A stretch of 64,000 nt of DNA from Portibacter lacus (GCF_021533215.1 NZ_JAJNKA010000003.1:1-64000); one strand, 5' to 3'. Shown: positions 1 to 8,390, counted from the first letter of the stretch. Numbers and translations are program-made. Notes: generated by a model not told the origin, from the letters alone.

Positions 1-130
1 TAACACGCGATTAAGAAGTGAATTTCGCCTTAAATTATTCCCACTCCAACACATTTTACCTAAAATTACATAACTTTAGAGGTAACGATTTGCGGAAGGC
101 GAAACTCCTCTTATCGCTATCACGTTATAT
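1..130 (+). repeat. attC-like imperfect hairpin upstream of the first HigBA cassette
   Basis: The first 30 bases and bases 96-130 are imperfect inverted complements. Both arms share TAAC, CGA, TAAGA and TTTCGCCTT in the same order, with unpaired bases between them. The right arm ends in a GTTATAT core at 124-130. This layout (R'' - L'' - long centre - L' - GTT core) resembles integron attC sites. The left end is cut by the window edge, so the R'' box is incomplete. Integron ancestry is inferred; no integrase is present here. Confidence 0.5.
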
Positions 131-187
131 TAGAATAAATCATCAAGTGGAAAGTAAATGTTCCTAGATAATACGAACTATATTTAT

Positions 188-195
188 TAGATTTA
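188..195 (+). promoter_or_regulatory. Putative Bacteroidota -7 box of the first HigBA operon
   Basis: TAGATTTA matches 7 of 8 positions of the Bacteroidota -7 consensus TAnnTTTG and lies 6 bases before the toxin ATG. The transcript would therefore be nearly leaderless. An equivalent TATCTTTA precedes the second HigBA pair, and the sequence just upstream (a cgaacta block) is also shared. No clear -33 box was found. Confidence 0.35.
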
Positions 196-201
196 CGTTT
201 A

Positions 202-540
202 ATGAAAATAGCATCTTTAAATATTCTTGAAAAACACCTCAAAAAGAAAAGAGGTAATAGAAAGCTTAAAAACGAAGTTGATAAACTTATAGAAATATTA
301 AAAGGTGCAAATTGGTCAAATTCAGAAGAAATCAAATCGATTAGACCTGATGCAGATAAAGTGCATTCTAAAGGATTTTACTTTTTCAACATTTCTTCTG
401 ATAGAACAATGATTTTAATTGAGTTGGAAGAGGATCAAGCTACAATTGTATGGTGTGGAAGCCATGATGAATATGAATATACCTTCAAAAATAATAAGAA
501 CACAATCCGTAAATGGCTTCAGGCTAAAAATTGGATATAA
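202..540 (+). CDS. higB: HigB-family toxin (mRNA interferase)
   Basis: A 112-residue protein of the HigB_toxin family, RelE/ParE fold. Such toxins cleave ribosome-associated mRNA and are neutralised by the adjacent antitoxin. Family traits seen are the N-terminal helical region rich in Lys, the central 'GANWSN' segment, a strand ending in 'FNIS', and the C-terminal 'VWCGSHDEY' block that corresponds to the family's VGTHAEYD motif. Length is slightly above the usual ~95-110. The toxin gene comes first, as in most higBA loci, and its stop is 2 bases before the antitoxin ATG. The pair sits between attC-like hairpins, suggesting carriage as a cassette. Function is known from the family; activity is untested. 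Confidence 0.85.
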   Translation: MKIASLNILEKHLKKKRGNRKLKNEVDKLIEILKGANWSNSEEIKSIRPDADKVHSKGFYFFNISSDRTMILIELEEDQATIVWCGSHDEYEYTFKNNKNTIRKWLQAKNWI

Positions 541-542
541 TT

Positions 543-1103
543 ATGAATGACGAATTTAACATCGATCAACTTATCAAACGAGGCAAAATAAATAGTGAAC
601 TCGAGCTGGAAAGAGCGTCAATGGCCGAAAGGAAATTGAGATTAATGACAGAAGAATTTCCTGAAGCGAAGACAAAAAGGAAGCAGATAAGAGAACTAAT
701 TTATGAATATGAGGCAAAGTATTGGACAGATAGGGACAAAATAACAGATTCCCAAGTTGAAGAAAATGATAAAGCTGAAATCATTGTCCAATTAGAAAAT
801 GAATTTATTGATGCAAGAAAAAAACTTATCATATCCAAACTCAAAAAACTTGGATTGAATCAACAAGAGTTTGGACGAATTCTAGGACATAACAGCAAAT
901 CCTACATGTCGGAATTAATGAATGGTGTTGTTCCTTTCACTTTAAAAGATTTGATAATTATTAGCAAACTGTTGAAAATAAATTTGAGCAAACTTATTCC
1001 AACTCAAATTCCAGATGAAGACAAAACCAAGATTGTAAATTCAATCGAGAAACTAGGCAAACCAAAATTAAAACTTGATAAGAAAGAATTCGCATTCAGC
1101 TAA
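543..1103 (+). CDS. higA: HigA-type antitoxin with XRE helix-turn-helix
   Basis: A 186-residue protein starting at the ATG at 543. A TTG at 531 would add four residues and overlap the toxin, so the ATG is preferred. The N-terminal two thirds is charged and helical. A helix-turn-helix occupies roughly residues 95-155 ('LGLNQQEFGRILGH', then 'SYMSELMNG'). This is the layout of HigB-associated long antitoxins, where the HTH binds the operon operator and the extended region contacts the toxin. Autoregulation with HigB is the usual arrangement. The gene ends 21 bases before the 3' boundary of an opposite-strand group II intron. Confidence 0.85.
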   Translation: MNDEFNIDQLIKRGKINSELELERASMAERKLRLMTEEFPEAKTKRKQIRELIYEYEAKYWTDRDKITDSQVEENDKAEIIVQLENEFIDARKKLIISKLKKLGLNQQEFGRILGHNSKSYMSELMNGVVPFTLKDLIIISKLLKINLSKLIPTQIPDEDKTKIVNSIEKLGKPKLKLDKKEFAFS

Positions 1104-1124
1104 AAGTGCAAAGCACTACATAGA

Positions 1125-1206
1125 ATCGAGTAGAGTGAGGTAGCCTATAAGACTACCTCAGCCCTCTCACACCACCGTACGTACGGACCTCGTATACGGC
1201 GGTTCG
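1125..1206 (-). ncRNA. Group II intron catalytic domains V and VI
   Basis: On the minus strand 1206-1171 folds as domain V: a nearly perfect 13-bp stem (one G-U) with a 2-base bulge in the 3' arm, followed by the usual TGTGAGAGG linker. The catalytic triad position reads CGC rather than the commoner AGC, an alternative known in some bacterial introns. Bases 1160-1137 form domain VI (GAGGTAG / CTACCTC), then CTACTCGAT. An intact domain V argues that the ribozyme is still active. Confidence 0.8.
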
Positions 1207-1219
1207 TATAACAACTTTA

Positions 1220-2509
1220 TCATTTATTCTTAACTGTATGGTAGTAATTACTGAAGGATTGATATCCTCTCAACTGTAGTTTCTGTTCCGTCACCGTGGT
1301 GCCCATTATAGGACTGCAAGATATTCTCCAACCCCCTAATCGGGAATAGCTGAATTGTCTTGCTTTGGAATGAAACAGACCAAGTTGTCTAAAGGCTCGA
1401 TATCGTCGTTTTGGGTTCTTCCAACCTTTCCAAATACAATATCGCAAACGACATCGCACCCAACTATCCAGAGACTTGAATTTCGCGTATCCCGTTCCAT
1501 ACTTGAAGTAATTTACCCATCCCCACATCAACCAATTCAATCTTTGAATCCTTTCCTTAAAAGGAATCGGACTCATCTTCTTGGTGATCAATTTGATCTT
1601 CTCCTTAAGTTTCTTCCAGCTCTTCTTTGCTATGCTCAGCCGATACTTGCCTTTTTCTCCTTTCTTATAAGTTGATGTAAAGCAGTATCCTAGCAGTTCA
1701 AACTTCACTGGTCGGCACACCGAGGTTTTCTCTTCGTTCACCTGTAATTTCAACTTTGTTTCAAGGAATGATTTGATGTTTCTTAGTACCCGATGAGCAG
1801 ACTTCTTACTTTTAAGAAACATACTGCAGTCATCTGCATACCGTACAAACCTTATCCCTCGTAAGGTCAGCTCATTATCCAACTCTGTCAATAAAATATT
1901 TGACAGCAACGGACTTATAGGTCCTCCTTGTGGAGTTCCCATTGTCCGTTTTGAACAACTTCCATCATCGACTATTCCTGCTCGTAAATACTTTCTTATT
2001 AACCGCAGTAGAATCGGATCCTCTATTTTCTTTCTTAGTAATCCCATGAGCTTGTCATGGTTCACTATATCAAAGAAGCTTTTCAGATCCAAGTCTATGA
2101 TGTCTTGGTAACCAGCGTTAATGTACTCCGTGGCTTGTGCTAATGCTTGATGGGCATTTCGTCCAGGTCGAAAGCCGTAGCTGTGCTGTGAGAACATGGG
2201 TTCCCATAGCTGACTTAGAACTTGGTGGATTGCTTGTTGAATCATGCGATCTACTACTGTTGGTATCCCCAATTGTCGGACACCTCCATTACCTTTTGGT
2301 ATCTTTACTCCCAGCACTGGTTGTGGAACGTATGTTCCATTTCTTAGTACATCAATTAAGGAAGCTAAGTGTTCTGTCAAATAATCCTTTAGTTCGTCCA
2401 CTCTCATCCCATCAACCCCCGCACTACCCTTATTAGATACCACTTGCTCATAGGCCTTAATTAAATTGGCTCTACTAAGTATGCTATCCATTAAGTTGGT
2501 GTACTTCAT
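1220..2509 (-). CDS. ltrA: Group II intron reverse transcriptase/maturase
   Basis: A 429-residue intron-encoded protein, full length for compact bacterial introns. RT motifs appear in order: 'GSAGVDGM' (about residue 28), 'GVRQLGIPTVVDRMIQ', 'HSYGFRPGRNAHQAL', 'DLDLKSFFDIVNHD', 'GTPQGGPISPLLSNILL' and the catalytic 'RFVRYADDC'. A maturase/thumb region follows ('LNWLMWGWVNYFKYG'), then the C-terminal SPIMGTT block. No HNH endonuclease domain follows, consistent with introns that target single-stranded or hairpin DNA. The protein helps splicing and reverse-transcribes the intron into new sites. The YADD site is intact. Confidence 0.95.
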   Translation of the reverse strand: MKYTNLMDSILSRANLIKAYEQVVSNKGSAGVDGMRVDELKDYLTEHLASLIDVLRNGTYVPQPVLGVKIPKGNGGVRQLGIPTVVDRMIQQAIHQVLSQLWEPMFSQHSYGFRPGRNAHQALAQATEYINAGYQDIIDLDLKSFFDIVNHDKLMGLLRKKIEDPILLRLIRKYLRAGIVDDGSCSKRTMGTPQGGPISPLLSNILLTELDNELTLRGIRFVRYADDCSMFLKSKKSAHRVLRNIKSFLETKLKLQVNEEKTSVCRPVKFELLGYCFTSTYKKGEKGKYRLSIAKKSWKKLKEKIKLITKKMSPIPFKERIQRLNWLMWGWVNYFKYGTGYAKFKSLDSWVRCRLRYCIWKGWKNPKRRYRAFRQLGLFHSKARQFSYSRLGGWRISCSPIMGTTVTEQKLQLRGYQSFSNYYHTVKNK

Positions 2510-3138
2510 TTGGGCTTTAAATAAATGATCTAATCTTGCCTCCTTCCATAGTCCGAAACACTCTCATCTTCTATCTTGCGACCAGAATCAAAAGAGTGTT
2601 GGAGTTATGGTTATTGGCTGTTCTACGTTCAGCCCTTCAGTTGTGGTCTTCTCATACCACAACCTAATATGGCTTCGGCTGACTTCTGAAAGGCTTTTCC
2701 TAAATCCGTCTTCATCCGCATCTCGCTCGATGCTTTAACAGTTCGATTCAGATCTCATCCTTTCAGATCGACCTTGGTAAGGTCTACTAACTTTCTATGT
2801 ATCCCCGCTGCATCTACATCTTTGGCTGGATTCTAGCCTTCGGTACGATCCCGCTAAAGCTGGACAGGTTGTGCTACCTCGACTAACCTCAATGCCTCTT
2901 ATGCAATTCATGTTATTCGGTACAGATATTTGCAGTCCAGCTTACTTCAGACTCATTGTCACCAATAAAACCCTTGCTGCTTGCTACATGCTTAGTTTCG
3001 ACTTCATATGGGTTCAGCATTGAAGTGTTTCTCCTACTAGAATCTAGCGTGACAGAGACTTGCACTCTGCTAGTAATATTTATCCTTTCTATGTACATTT
3101 ACATAGTAGGTAACTTAGTAGCCATTCAAGGCACACAC

Positions 3139-3198
3139 AGGCTGTGAAGAATGAAGAACTCCTTCGTCGTTCCTCATCTTATCGCTATCACGTTCTAT
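3139..3198 (+). repeat. Right half of an attC-like site disrupted by the group II intron
   Basis: Bases 3173-3198 match 105-130 at 24 of 26 positions, including the terminal GTT-AT core (GTTCTAT at 3192-3198). The other half of the hairpin appears to be the short CATAGAA sequence left of the intron at 1120-1126. Rejoined, ATAGAA pairs with TTCTAT and inner segments align with bulges. The same GGATAGAACG string (minus strand here) opens the hairpin after the second HigBA at 3841. This supports a recurring cassette boundary. Confidence 0.5.
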
Positions 3199-3242
3199 CC
3201 CATAATTCCACGCTAACATTTGATAATAACGAACTAAATTAC

Positions 3243-3250
3243 TATCTTTA
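3243..3250 (+). promoter_or_regulatory. Putative -7 box of the second HigBA operon
   Basis: TATCTTTA matches 7 of 8 positions of TAnnTTTG, 20 bases before the toxin ATG. The preceding taacgaacta block is also found before the first HigBA pair (around 170-180), suggesting a shared promoter module. No experimentally anchored start is available. Confidence 0.35.
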
Positions 3251-3269
3251 AACGTTAGTAGTATGTAAT

Positions 3270-3554
3270 ATGATTCAAACATTTGCGGATAAGGAAACTG
3301 AAAAGATTTGGAATGGTTATCGATCAACTAAATTTCCAAACGAAATTCAACAAATCTGCAGACGAAAATTTAGAATGCTAAACAATGCCCAAACGATTAA
3401 CGACTTAAGAATTCCACCATCAAACAGATTAAAAAAGATGAAGGGGAAATTCAAACAGTATCACAGCATTCGAATAAATAACCAATGGAGAATCAAATTC
3501 AAATGGACAAGCAATAATGCTTTTGAAGTAGAAATAACAGATTATCATGAGTAA
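3270..3554 (+). CDS. higB: HigB-type RelE/ParE family toxin
   Basis: A 94-residue protein matching the classic plasmid-type HigB (RelE/ParE superfamily) mRNA interferase. It opens with the family's 'MIQTFADKETEKIW' start, followed by 'ARRKFRMLN'-like helical residues ('CRRKFRMLNNA'), 'LRIPPSNRLKKMKG', 'HSIRINNQWRIKFKW' and 'VEITDYHE'. These are the motifs that carry the basic catalytic surface in HigB proteins. It overlaps the antitoxin gene by 8 bases, so the two are translationally coupled. It is unrelated in sequence to the first HigB, so the array carries two distinct TA modules rather than a duplication. Confidence 0.93.
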   Translation: MIQTFADKETEKIWNGYRSTKFPNEIQQICRRKFRMLNNAQTINDLRIPPSNRLKKMKGKFKQYHSIRINNQWRIKFKWTSNNAFEVEITDYHE

Positions 3555-3846
3555 ATTATCAAATGTACATCCAGGAGAAATACTGCTTGAAGAATTCCTC
3601 AATCCAATGGGAATTACGGCCTATCGATTATCGAAATCTATAGGAATTCCTCAAACAAGAACAAGTCAAATCATTAAAGGAAAGAGAGGAATAACCGCAG
3701 ATACTGCTCTAAGATTATCCAAATACTTTGGAACGTCGCCTAAATTTTGGCTTGGATTACAAGATGATTATGATATTGAAGAACAAACCAACAAACTCCA
3801 AAACGAGCTTGATGAGATTAAAACACTGAATTCGGAAACGGGATAG
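3547..3846 (+). CDS. higA: HigA antitoxin, XRE family
   Basis: A 99-residue antitoxin beginning with the diagnostic 'HPGEILLEEFL' motif of HigA. An XRE helix-turn-helix follows ('TAYRLSKSIGIPQTRTSQII', residues about 24-44), then 'LSKYFGTSPKFWLGLQDDYD' and a short charged tail. HigA dimers bind the operator of their own operon and neutralise HigB. The gene overlaps higB and ends immediately before an attC-like hairpin (3843 on), as expected if the pair is a mobile cassette. Confidence 0.93.
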   Translation: MSKLSNVHPGEILLEEFLNPMGITAYRLSKSIGIPQTRTSQIIKGKRGITADTALRLSKYFGTSPKFWLGLQDDYDIEEQTNKLQNELDEIKTLNSETG

Positions 3847-3945
3847 AACGCTATGCACGAGTGAATATTTCGCTGTGCGCCACCGCTAAAGCTAAGGCGG
3901 CACGCGGTCGCTCATACTCACCATGCAATTCACCGATATAACCAT
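3843..3945 (+). repeat. Long imperfect attC-like hairpin after the second HigBA
   Basis: The left arm (TATGCACGAGTGAATAT, from 3852) pairs with the right arm near 3911-3936 with bulges. The centre GTGCGCC ... GGCGGCAC (3875-3904) forms an inner stem around CCGCTAAAGCTAAG. The left end GGATAGAACG is the complement of the core at 3191-3200. The expected GTT core on the right is not present, so the site may be decayed or be the array end. A transcription terminator role is possible but there is no T-tract. Confidence 0.45.
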
Positions 3946-4042
3946 TTCAATCTGAGAAAGTTTCCTTCGAATCAGGTAATATAATACTTCAGTGGATTCA
4001 GGAACTCTTAGAAGACAAAGTCAAATTTGGATATGAAACCTC

Positions 4043-4069
4043 TTTGTCAACTAGAATATTTGTCAACTA
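4043..4069 (+). repeat. Two direct copies of TTTGTCAACTA
   Basis: The 11-mer TTTGTCAACTA occurs at 4043-4053 and 4059-4069, a 16-base period, in the noncoding stretch downstream of the minus-strand kinase gene. It could be a binding site or a chance repeat. The rest of 3946-4122 shows nothing recognisable. Confidence 0.35.
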
Positions 4070-4122
4070 TAACAAACCTTCATTCTAATCTTTAAATTAA
4101 AGCCGTAATAGATAGAACTTAA

Positions 4123-7100
4123 TTAAATAATTAAATGAACTTTAAATCCTTGCTCGTAGGATATGCTCAGTTTTGCGTCTATTGACTTAGCTCGCATATT
4201 CATATTATCTAACCCTAATCCCTCAGTTTTACAATTTTTGATATTGGCATTATTTCCATTATCTATTACAGTTAAATGTAGCTGATTATCCAATCTAAAG
4301 AATTTTATTTTAACGTCATTTCCATTAGAATGCTTGCTTACATTCGTAATGGCTTCTTTAAAGATCAAGTAAATATTTTGTCGGACCTCTGGATTAATGG
4401 CTTCAATCATAGAAATGTTAGTTAGTTCAAAAGAATAATTAAAATCGCTATTCTCAAATATGTTAGACGCAAAATATCGCATCCGATCTACCAAGTTTTC
4501 ATACCTATCTTTTTTAGCATCGATGGCCCAAACAATATCTCTCATTCTTTCCATTGCATTTCGGCTCATACCACCGATTTCTATCATTTCTGCATGTATG
4601 TCTTCGGTCTTTTCAGTGGCTAAATATTCAGTTTGCATAGCAATACCTGTTAATACACTACCGACATCATCATGCAAGTCAGCTGAAATTTTTGATCGAA
4701 TGTTTTCTAAGGATCGAACCTTTGCTAGTTCGCTTTTTATTCTAAATCGGATGTAGAAATAAATAGCTAAAACAATAAGGATTAAGTATATAAAATAGGC
4801 AAATAAAGTATTCCAAAACGGTGGCCGTATAGTAAACGAATATTGATCAATTTCACTCCAATCTCCATTCTCTATTTTTGCTTTCACCTTAAAATTATAT
4901 TTACCTGGTGATAGTTTTCCGAAAACTGCATTTGTCGATCCAGAAGGCGCACTCCAACCGCTACTCCAGTTTTCTAAATAATATGAATATTTTATAAGAT
5001 GAGGAGCTTTTAAATTTACTCCGACAAAATCGAAACTTATAAAGTTATTATTGTGACTTAGGCTTAAATTAATGGGAAGATTATTCCATGCAGTTAGGGA
5101 GTCAAAATCATAATTTTTAATAACAATGCCATTTGGCAATTCATATGTGGAATCACTAACCCAATTCAGAGATTCGTTATAAATATAAAGATTGGTGATT
5201 TTTAGTTCTGGACTACCTACTTTTATTTTAATATCATCATGGTTAAAACGAACAATACCTTCTCCTCCTGATATCCAAATATCTGAATTTTTGAATTGAA
5301 AAATTGAATTATTTGCTATACCACCTTCAGGTAATCCATCTTCAGGTAGATAATTTGTAAATGCTTCATCTCCAGTAATTCCATGGATAGGTTTCATGCT
5401 CAGTCCCTTTTCGTTTCCTATCCATAAGTTTCCATTTTTATCTTGCAAAAGGGCTTGTATATTGTTATTGATCAATCCTTGCTGGGAACCATACGAGGTA
5501 TAATAATAAGTTTCATCAGCAATATCGTAATCAATTTTCATTAACTTATTTCCAGATTCGGCACCTACCCACATGCCTCCATATTGATCAGGAGTAATTG
5601 CTCTGATTAATCTTCCCGGAAGTCCCGATTCAGTTTCGAAATGAGTAACCTCAGGTGCATTGTAAATGCCTTTGATTTTGATATGATTTAATCCCTTTCC
5701 AATACTTGAAACCCAAAAATTTAGATCAGTGTCTTGGTCCATATCCCAAGTGTTTTTGGCAAGCAATCCTTGAGCTTCGGTATAGAATAGCACTTCATTT
5801 CCATGAATTCGAAATATTCCAGATGTTTTATCAGGATCAAATTCATACAATGTCCCCCAAATATCTCCAGTATTATCCATTATTAATTGCGGAACTAAAC
5901 TAACAGGAAACCCTTCTTTTTCAGTGTAATTATAAAAGTGAACTATATCTGAAATGCTATCGAGTTCCATTTTTATTAATCCATTATTACGAGTGCCGAT
6001 CCATATATTGCCCAAAGTATCCAATTGGAAATCATCAATATAATTACTACTCATTCCTTGTTTTGTAGTATAATTTAGAAGCTGACCTGTATATCCATCT
6101 GCACTGGGTATATATCTGAAAATTCCGTAACCGAATGTGCCCATCCATAACCGGCCCCATTTATCTTCGCAAAACCTATTAGTCATGTTAGCTAAGTTGA
6201 TATTGCCATCTTCACCAAACTGAAAAAATTCTGTAGATTTAAATGGATTCATTTGCATCTTAATAATTCCTGCTTTATAATTTGCTAACCATACATTCCC
6301 ATAGGTATCGAACGAAATATTATTATAAAAAGGATCTATATTTGCATCTCTAGAATAAGCAATGTAATTGCTTTGATGATTATAATTGATAATGATTAAT
6401 CCTATTCCATTGAAAATCGTATAGTAACGCCCTGGTTCTTTTTCTTTTATCAAGATAACGGAGCGATTATCCTTCAATTCTGGTAATCCATTACTAGAAA
6501 ATATATTGACAAGTATTGCTGATGTATAATTAGAACTTTGTACTTTTTTAAGGAGTGTTATACCTTCTGTACTTCCCATTAATATATTTCCTTGACTGTC
6601 CTCATTTATTACAGTAACTTGATTGCAAGGGAACAATGAACCATTTGTTATCTGTTTTATAAAATAAGACGGATCACCAGGTTCTGCTTGGATGTTCATT
6701 ATTTTTATTCCTTGATCTTTAGTTGCAAGCCAAAGGTGATTTTTAGAATCACAAAATAGATAAGTGATAGTTTGTGAATCCACACCTTGTTCCTTTCCAT
6801 ACTTAACACATTTTTTCGTTCTAGGATCAAATCTGTACAATCCTGTATTGCCAGAAAGCCAAAATTTTCCAGCCTGATCGACCTCTATAAGTTGAAAAGA
6901 TTCAAATTCTGCATCTTCTGGCATAAAATACTGAAAATTGTGACCATCAAAATGAGTAAGCCCTTTTATTCCAACAATCCAGATTTCATCGTTTTCATCA
7001 ATATAAAATGAGCGAAAAGCAGTCTCTTTTAATCCTTGTTCTTCTGTCCAATAAGAAAATGATTGCCCATCAAATTTCATTAAACTTGTATATATATTAA

Positions 7101-7590
7101 TTGCCCAAAGGTTACCCTTAGAGTCGAATAATATTTCTTGGATCGGTTCCTTATTTTTTAAACCATTCTTATCATTATAGTAATAGAACATGAATTCGTC
7201 TATGGTTCTTTTGTCTGCCGTCCCAGCCTTGTAAATTTCTGGTTTCTGGGCTGAAATACTATACGATTTTAATTTAACCTTTGATGGTTTTTCAAGGCGG
7301 TTCTCATGCAGATTATGTATAAAAATTTCCGATTCTTTAATATTGCTTAAAGGCTTTGTTGATTGCTTGGCCAAAATAGTATCTGGGGATCTAGACTTTA
7401 TCCCTTTTACATGAGAAATATCAATTCTTACTGGCGGTTCGAGTGAGTCTTGTGGAATGAAGTGACCTTTTAATTCACCTTTGTCAGGATGAAGTATATA
7501 GTCCTTATTTTGTGTTTTGGATAATTCCTTACATGCAAAGCACATTGCAATGCATGATAGAATAATTATATGAAATATAAACTTACACAT
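4123..7590 (-). CDS. Two-component sensor histidine kinase with periplasmic propeller (Reg_prop / Y_Y_Y)
   Basis: About 1155 residues from the ATG at 7590; a GTG at 7635 would add 15 residues. The N-terminus is a signal or lipoprotein-like peptide ('IILSCIAMCFAC'). Many Reg_prop repeats of the form 'D..GNlWigt..gGl' follow to about residue 830, giving a two-propeller periplasmic sensor. Next come a Y_Y_Y immunoglobulin-like domain (about 845-920), one membrane helix (about 930-953), a HisKA_3 dimerisation domain with the phospho-acceptor in 'ADLHDDVGSVLTGI', and a HATPase_c domain ('ITNVSKHS', 'GLGLDNM'). Unlike Bacteroides hybrid systems it has no fused receiver or AraC domain. The divergent LuxR-type regulator 120 bases away is the likely partner. 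Confidence 0.93.
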   Translation of the reverse strand: MCKFIFHIIILSCIAMCFACKELSKTQNKDYILHPDKGELKGHFIPQDSLEPPVRIDISHVKGIKSRSPDTILAKQSTKPLSNIKESEIFIHNLHENRLEKPSKVKLKSYSISAQKPEIYKAGTADKRTIDEFMFYYYNDKNGLKNKEPIQEILFDSKGNLWAINIYTSLMKFDGQSFSYWTEEQGLKETAFRSFYIDENDEIWIVGIKGLTHFDGHNFQYFMPEDAEFESFQLIEVDQAGKFWLSGNTGLYRFDPRTKKCVKYGKEQGVDSQTITYLFCDSKNHLWLATKDQGIKIMNIQAEPGDPSYFIKQITNGSLFPCNQVTVINEDSQGNILMGSTEGITLLKKVQSSNYTSAILVNIFSSNGLPELKDNRSVILIKEKEPGRYYTIFNGIGLIIINYNHQSNYIAYSRDANIDPFYNNISFDTYGNVWLANYKAGIIKMQMNPFKSTEFFQFGEDGNINLANMTNRFCEDKWGRLWMGTFGYGIFRYIPSADGYTGQLLNYTTKQGMSSNYIDDFQLDTLGNIWIGTRNNGLIKMELDSISDIVHFYNYTEKEGFPVSLVPQLIMDNTGDIWGTLYEFDPDKTSGIFRIHGNEVLFYTEAQGLLAKNTWDMDQDTDLNFWVSSIGKGLNHIKIKGIYNAPEVTHFETESGLPGRLIRAITPDQYGGMWVGAESGNKLMKIDYDIADETYYYTSYGSQQGLINNNIQALLQDKNGNLWIGNEKGLSMKPIHGITGDEAFTNYLPEDGLPEGGIANNSIFQFKNSDIWISGGEGIVRFNHDDIKIKVGSPELKITNLYIYNESLNWVSDSTYELPNGIVIKNYDFDSLTAWNNLPINLSLSHNNNFISFDFVGVNLKAPHLIKYSYYLENWSSGWSAPSGSTNAVFGKLSPGKYNFKVKAKIENGDWSEIDQYSFTIRPPFWNTLFAYFIYLILIVLAIYFYIRFRIKSELAKVRSLENIRSKISADLHDDVGSVLTGIAMQTEYLATEKTEDIHAEMIEIGGMSRNAMERMRDIVWAIDAKKDRYENLVDRMRYFASNIFENSDFNYSFELTNISMIEAINPEVRQNIYLIFKEAITNVSKHSNGNDVKIKFFRLDNQLHLTVIDNGNNANIKNCKTEGLGLDNMNMRAKSIDAKLSISYEQGFKVHLII

Positions 7591-7634
7591 TAGATATCTC
7601 GATAAAGATAGTACATTGTTTTTAATATAAATCA

Positions 7635-7651
7635 CCCATATGAGGTATTGT
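7635..7651 (+). promoter_or_regulatory. Repeated motif CCCATATGnGGTATTGT, copy 1
   Basis: CCCATATGAGGTATTGT lies in the divergent region between the kinase and its response regulator. A second copy differing at one base is at 8391-8407. The core ACC-C-ATAT-G-GGT is close to a palindrome, as expected for a dimeric regulator. Binding by the adjacent LuxR-type regulator is inferred. Confidence 0.4.
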
Positions 7652-7712
7652 GCAGCGACTATTATAGTTGTAAATTCATCATTTCATAAATACCAAAGTA
7701 TAAGTTTTTTAA

Positions 7713-8357
7713 ATGATCAATGTAAGCATTATTGAGGATGATAAGGTGATTCTAACCAATTTGGTCAGATACTTAAGTCGCCAGGATGATATTAAAGTGG
7801 GAGTAATTGCCGATTCAATAGAAAACTTTTTCAATAAAATTAAAAGTCCTGGAATAAAATTTTCTAATGAAGGAATTCTGCTCTTAGACATAGGTTTGCC
7901 AGGTATATCGGGTTTAGAAGCCATCCCTCTGCTACTTCGTGAGAACCCCAACTTAAACATTATAATGTTAACGACCTTTGAAGAAGAAAAAATAATTCTC
8001 AAAGCAATGTGTAGTGGGGCAGTGGCCTATATTTCTAAGAGAACCCCCTTGAAAAAAATAGTAGAAGCCATTCTTATTGTGAATGATGGAGGATCTTATA
8101 TGTCACCTATGATTGCAAGGGATATATTCAATTATATGGTAAAAAGCAACGCTCCAAAGAAAAAATCAAGTTTTTTAACAGGACGTCAATTAGAGATTCT
8201 AAAGATGATTGTAGAAGGAAAGTCATATAGAAATATAGCTGCTGAATTATTTATTTCACCTGAAACGGTAAGGTCTCACATTAAAAACATTTATAAATCT
8301 CTTCATGTCAATAATAAAGCTGAGGCCATCGGTAAATATCTAAATGGAGAAGTATAG
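7713..8357 (+). CDS. LuxR/NarL-family DNA-binding response regulator
   Basis: A 214-residue protein. The receiver domain has the acidic pair in 'IIEDD', phospho-acceptor Asp59 in 'LLLDIGLPG' and Lys109 in 'YISKRTPL'. The C-terminal GerE/LuxR helix-turn-helix (about residues 148-210) carries 'LTGRQLEILKMIVEGKSYRN' and 'SPETVRSHIKNIYKSL'. HisKA_3 kinases pair with NarL-type regulators, and the divergent upstream gene is such a kinase, so they probably form one system. Near-identical 17-bp motifs lie on both sides of this gene and may be its targets, which would mean autoregulation and control of the LytTR gene that follows. Confidence 0.95.
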   Translation: MINVSIIEDDKVILTNLVRYLSRQDDIKVGVIADSIENFFNKIKSPGIKFSNEGILLLDIGLPGISGLEAIPLLLRENPNLNIIMLTTFEEEKIILKAMCSGAVAYISKRTPLKKIVEAILIVNDGGSYMSPMIARDIFNYMVKSNAPKKKSSFLTGRQLEILKMIVEGKSYRNIAAELFISPETVRSHIKNIYKSLHVNNKAEAIGKYLNGEV

Positions 8358-8390
8358 TCATTTTATTGTAATAATAAAGGACGAATTTCC

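Larger units (their letters stand above)
1125..3138 (-). mobile_element. Group II intron, apparently intact, inserted in an attC-like site
   Basis: Read on the minus strand, the element begins with a GTGTG-type 5' end near 3136-3138. It carries a typical intron domain I stretch (AGTGCAAGTCT near 3060), encodes a full reverse transcriptase/maturase, and ends with domains V and VI and a CTACTCGAT 3' end near 1125. The length of about 2.0 kb fits a compact bacterial ORF-containing intron. It lies antisense to the surrounding HigBA cassettes. The flanks rejoin as a half-and-half attC-like hairpin, resembling introns of the IIC-attC type. Boundaries are estimated to within a few bases. Class assignment is inferred. 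Confidence 0.8.

Noticed and set aside
1355-3147. Several plus- and minus-strand ORFs of 60-106 residues inside the group II intron
   Set aside because: They overlap the maturase in other frames or the structured intron RNA (domains I-III); no family resemblance.
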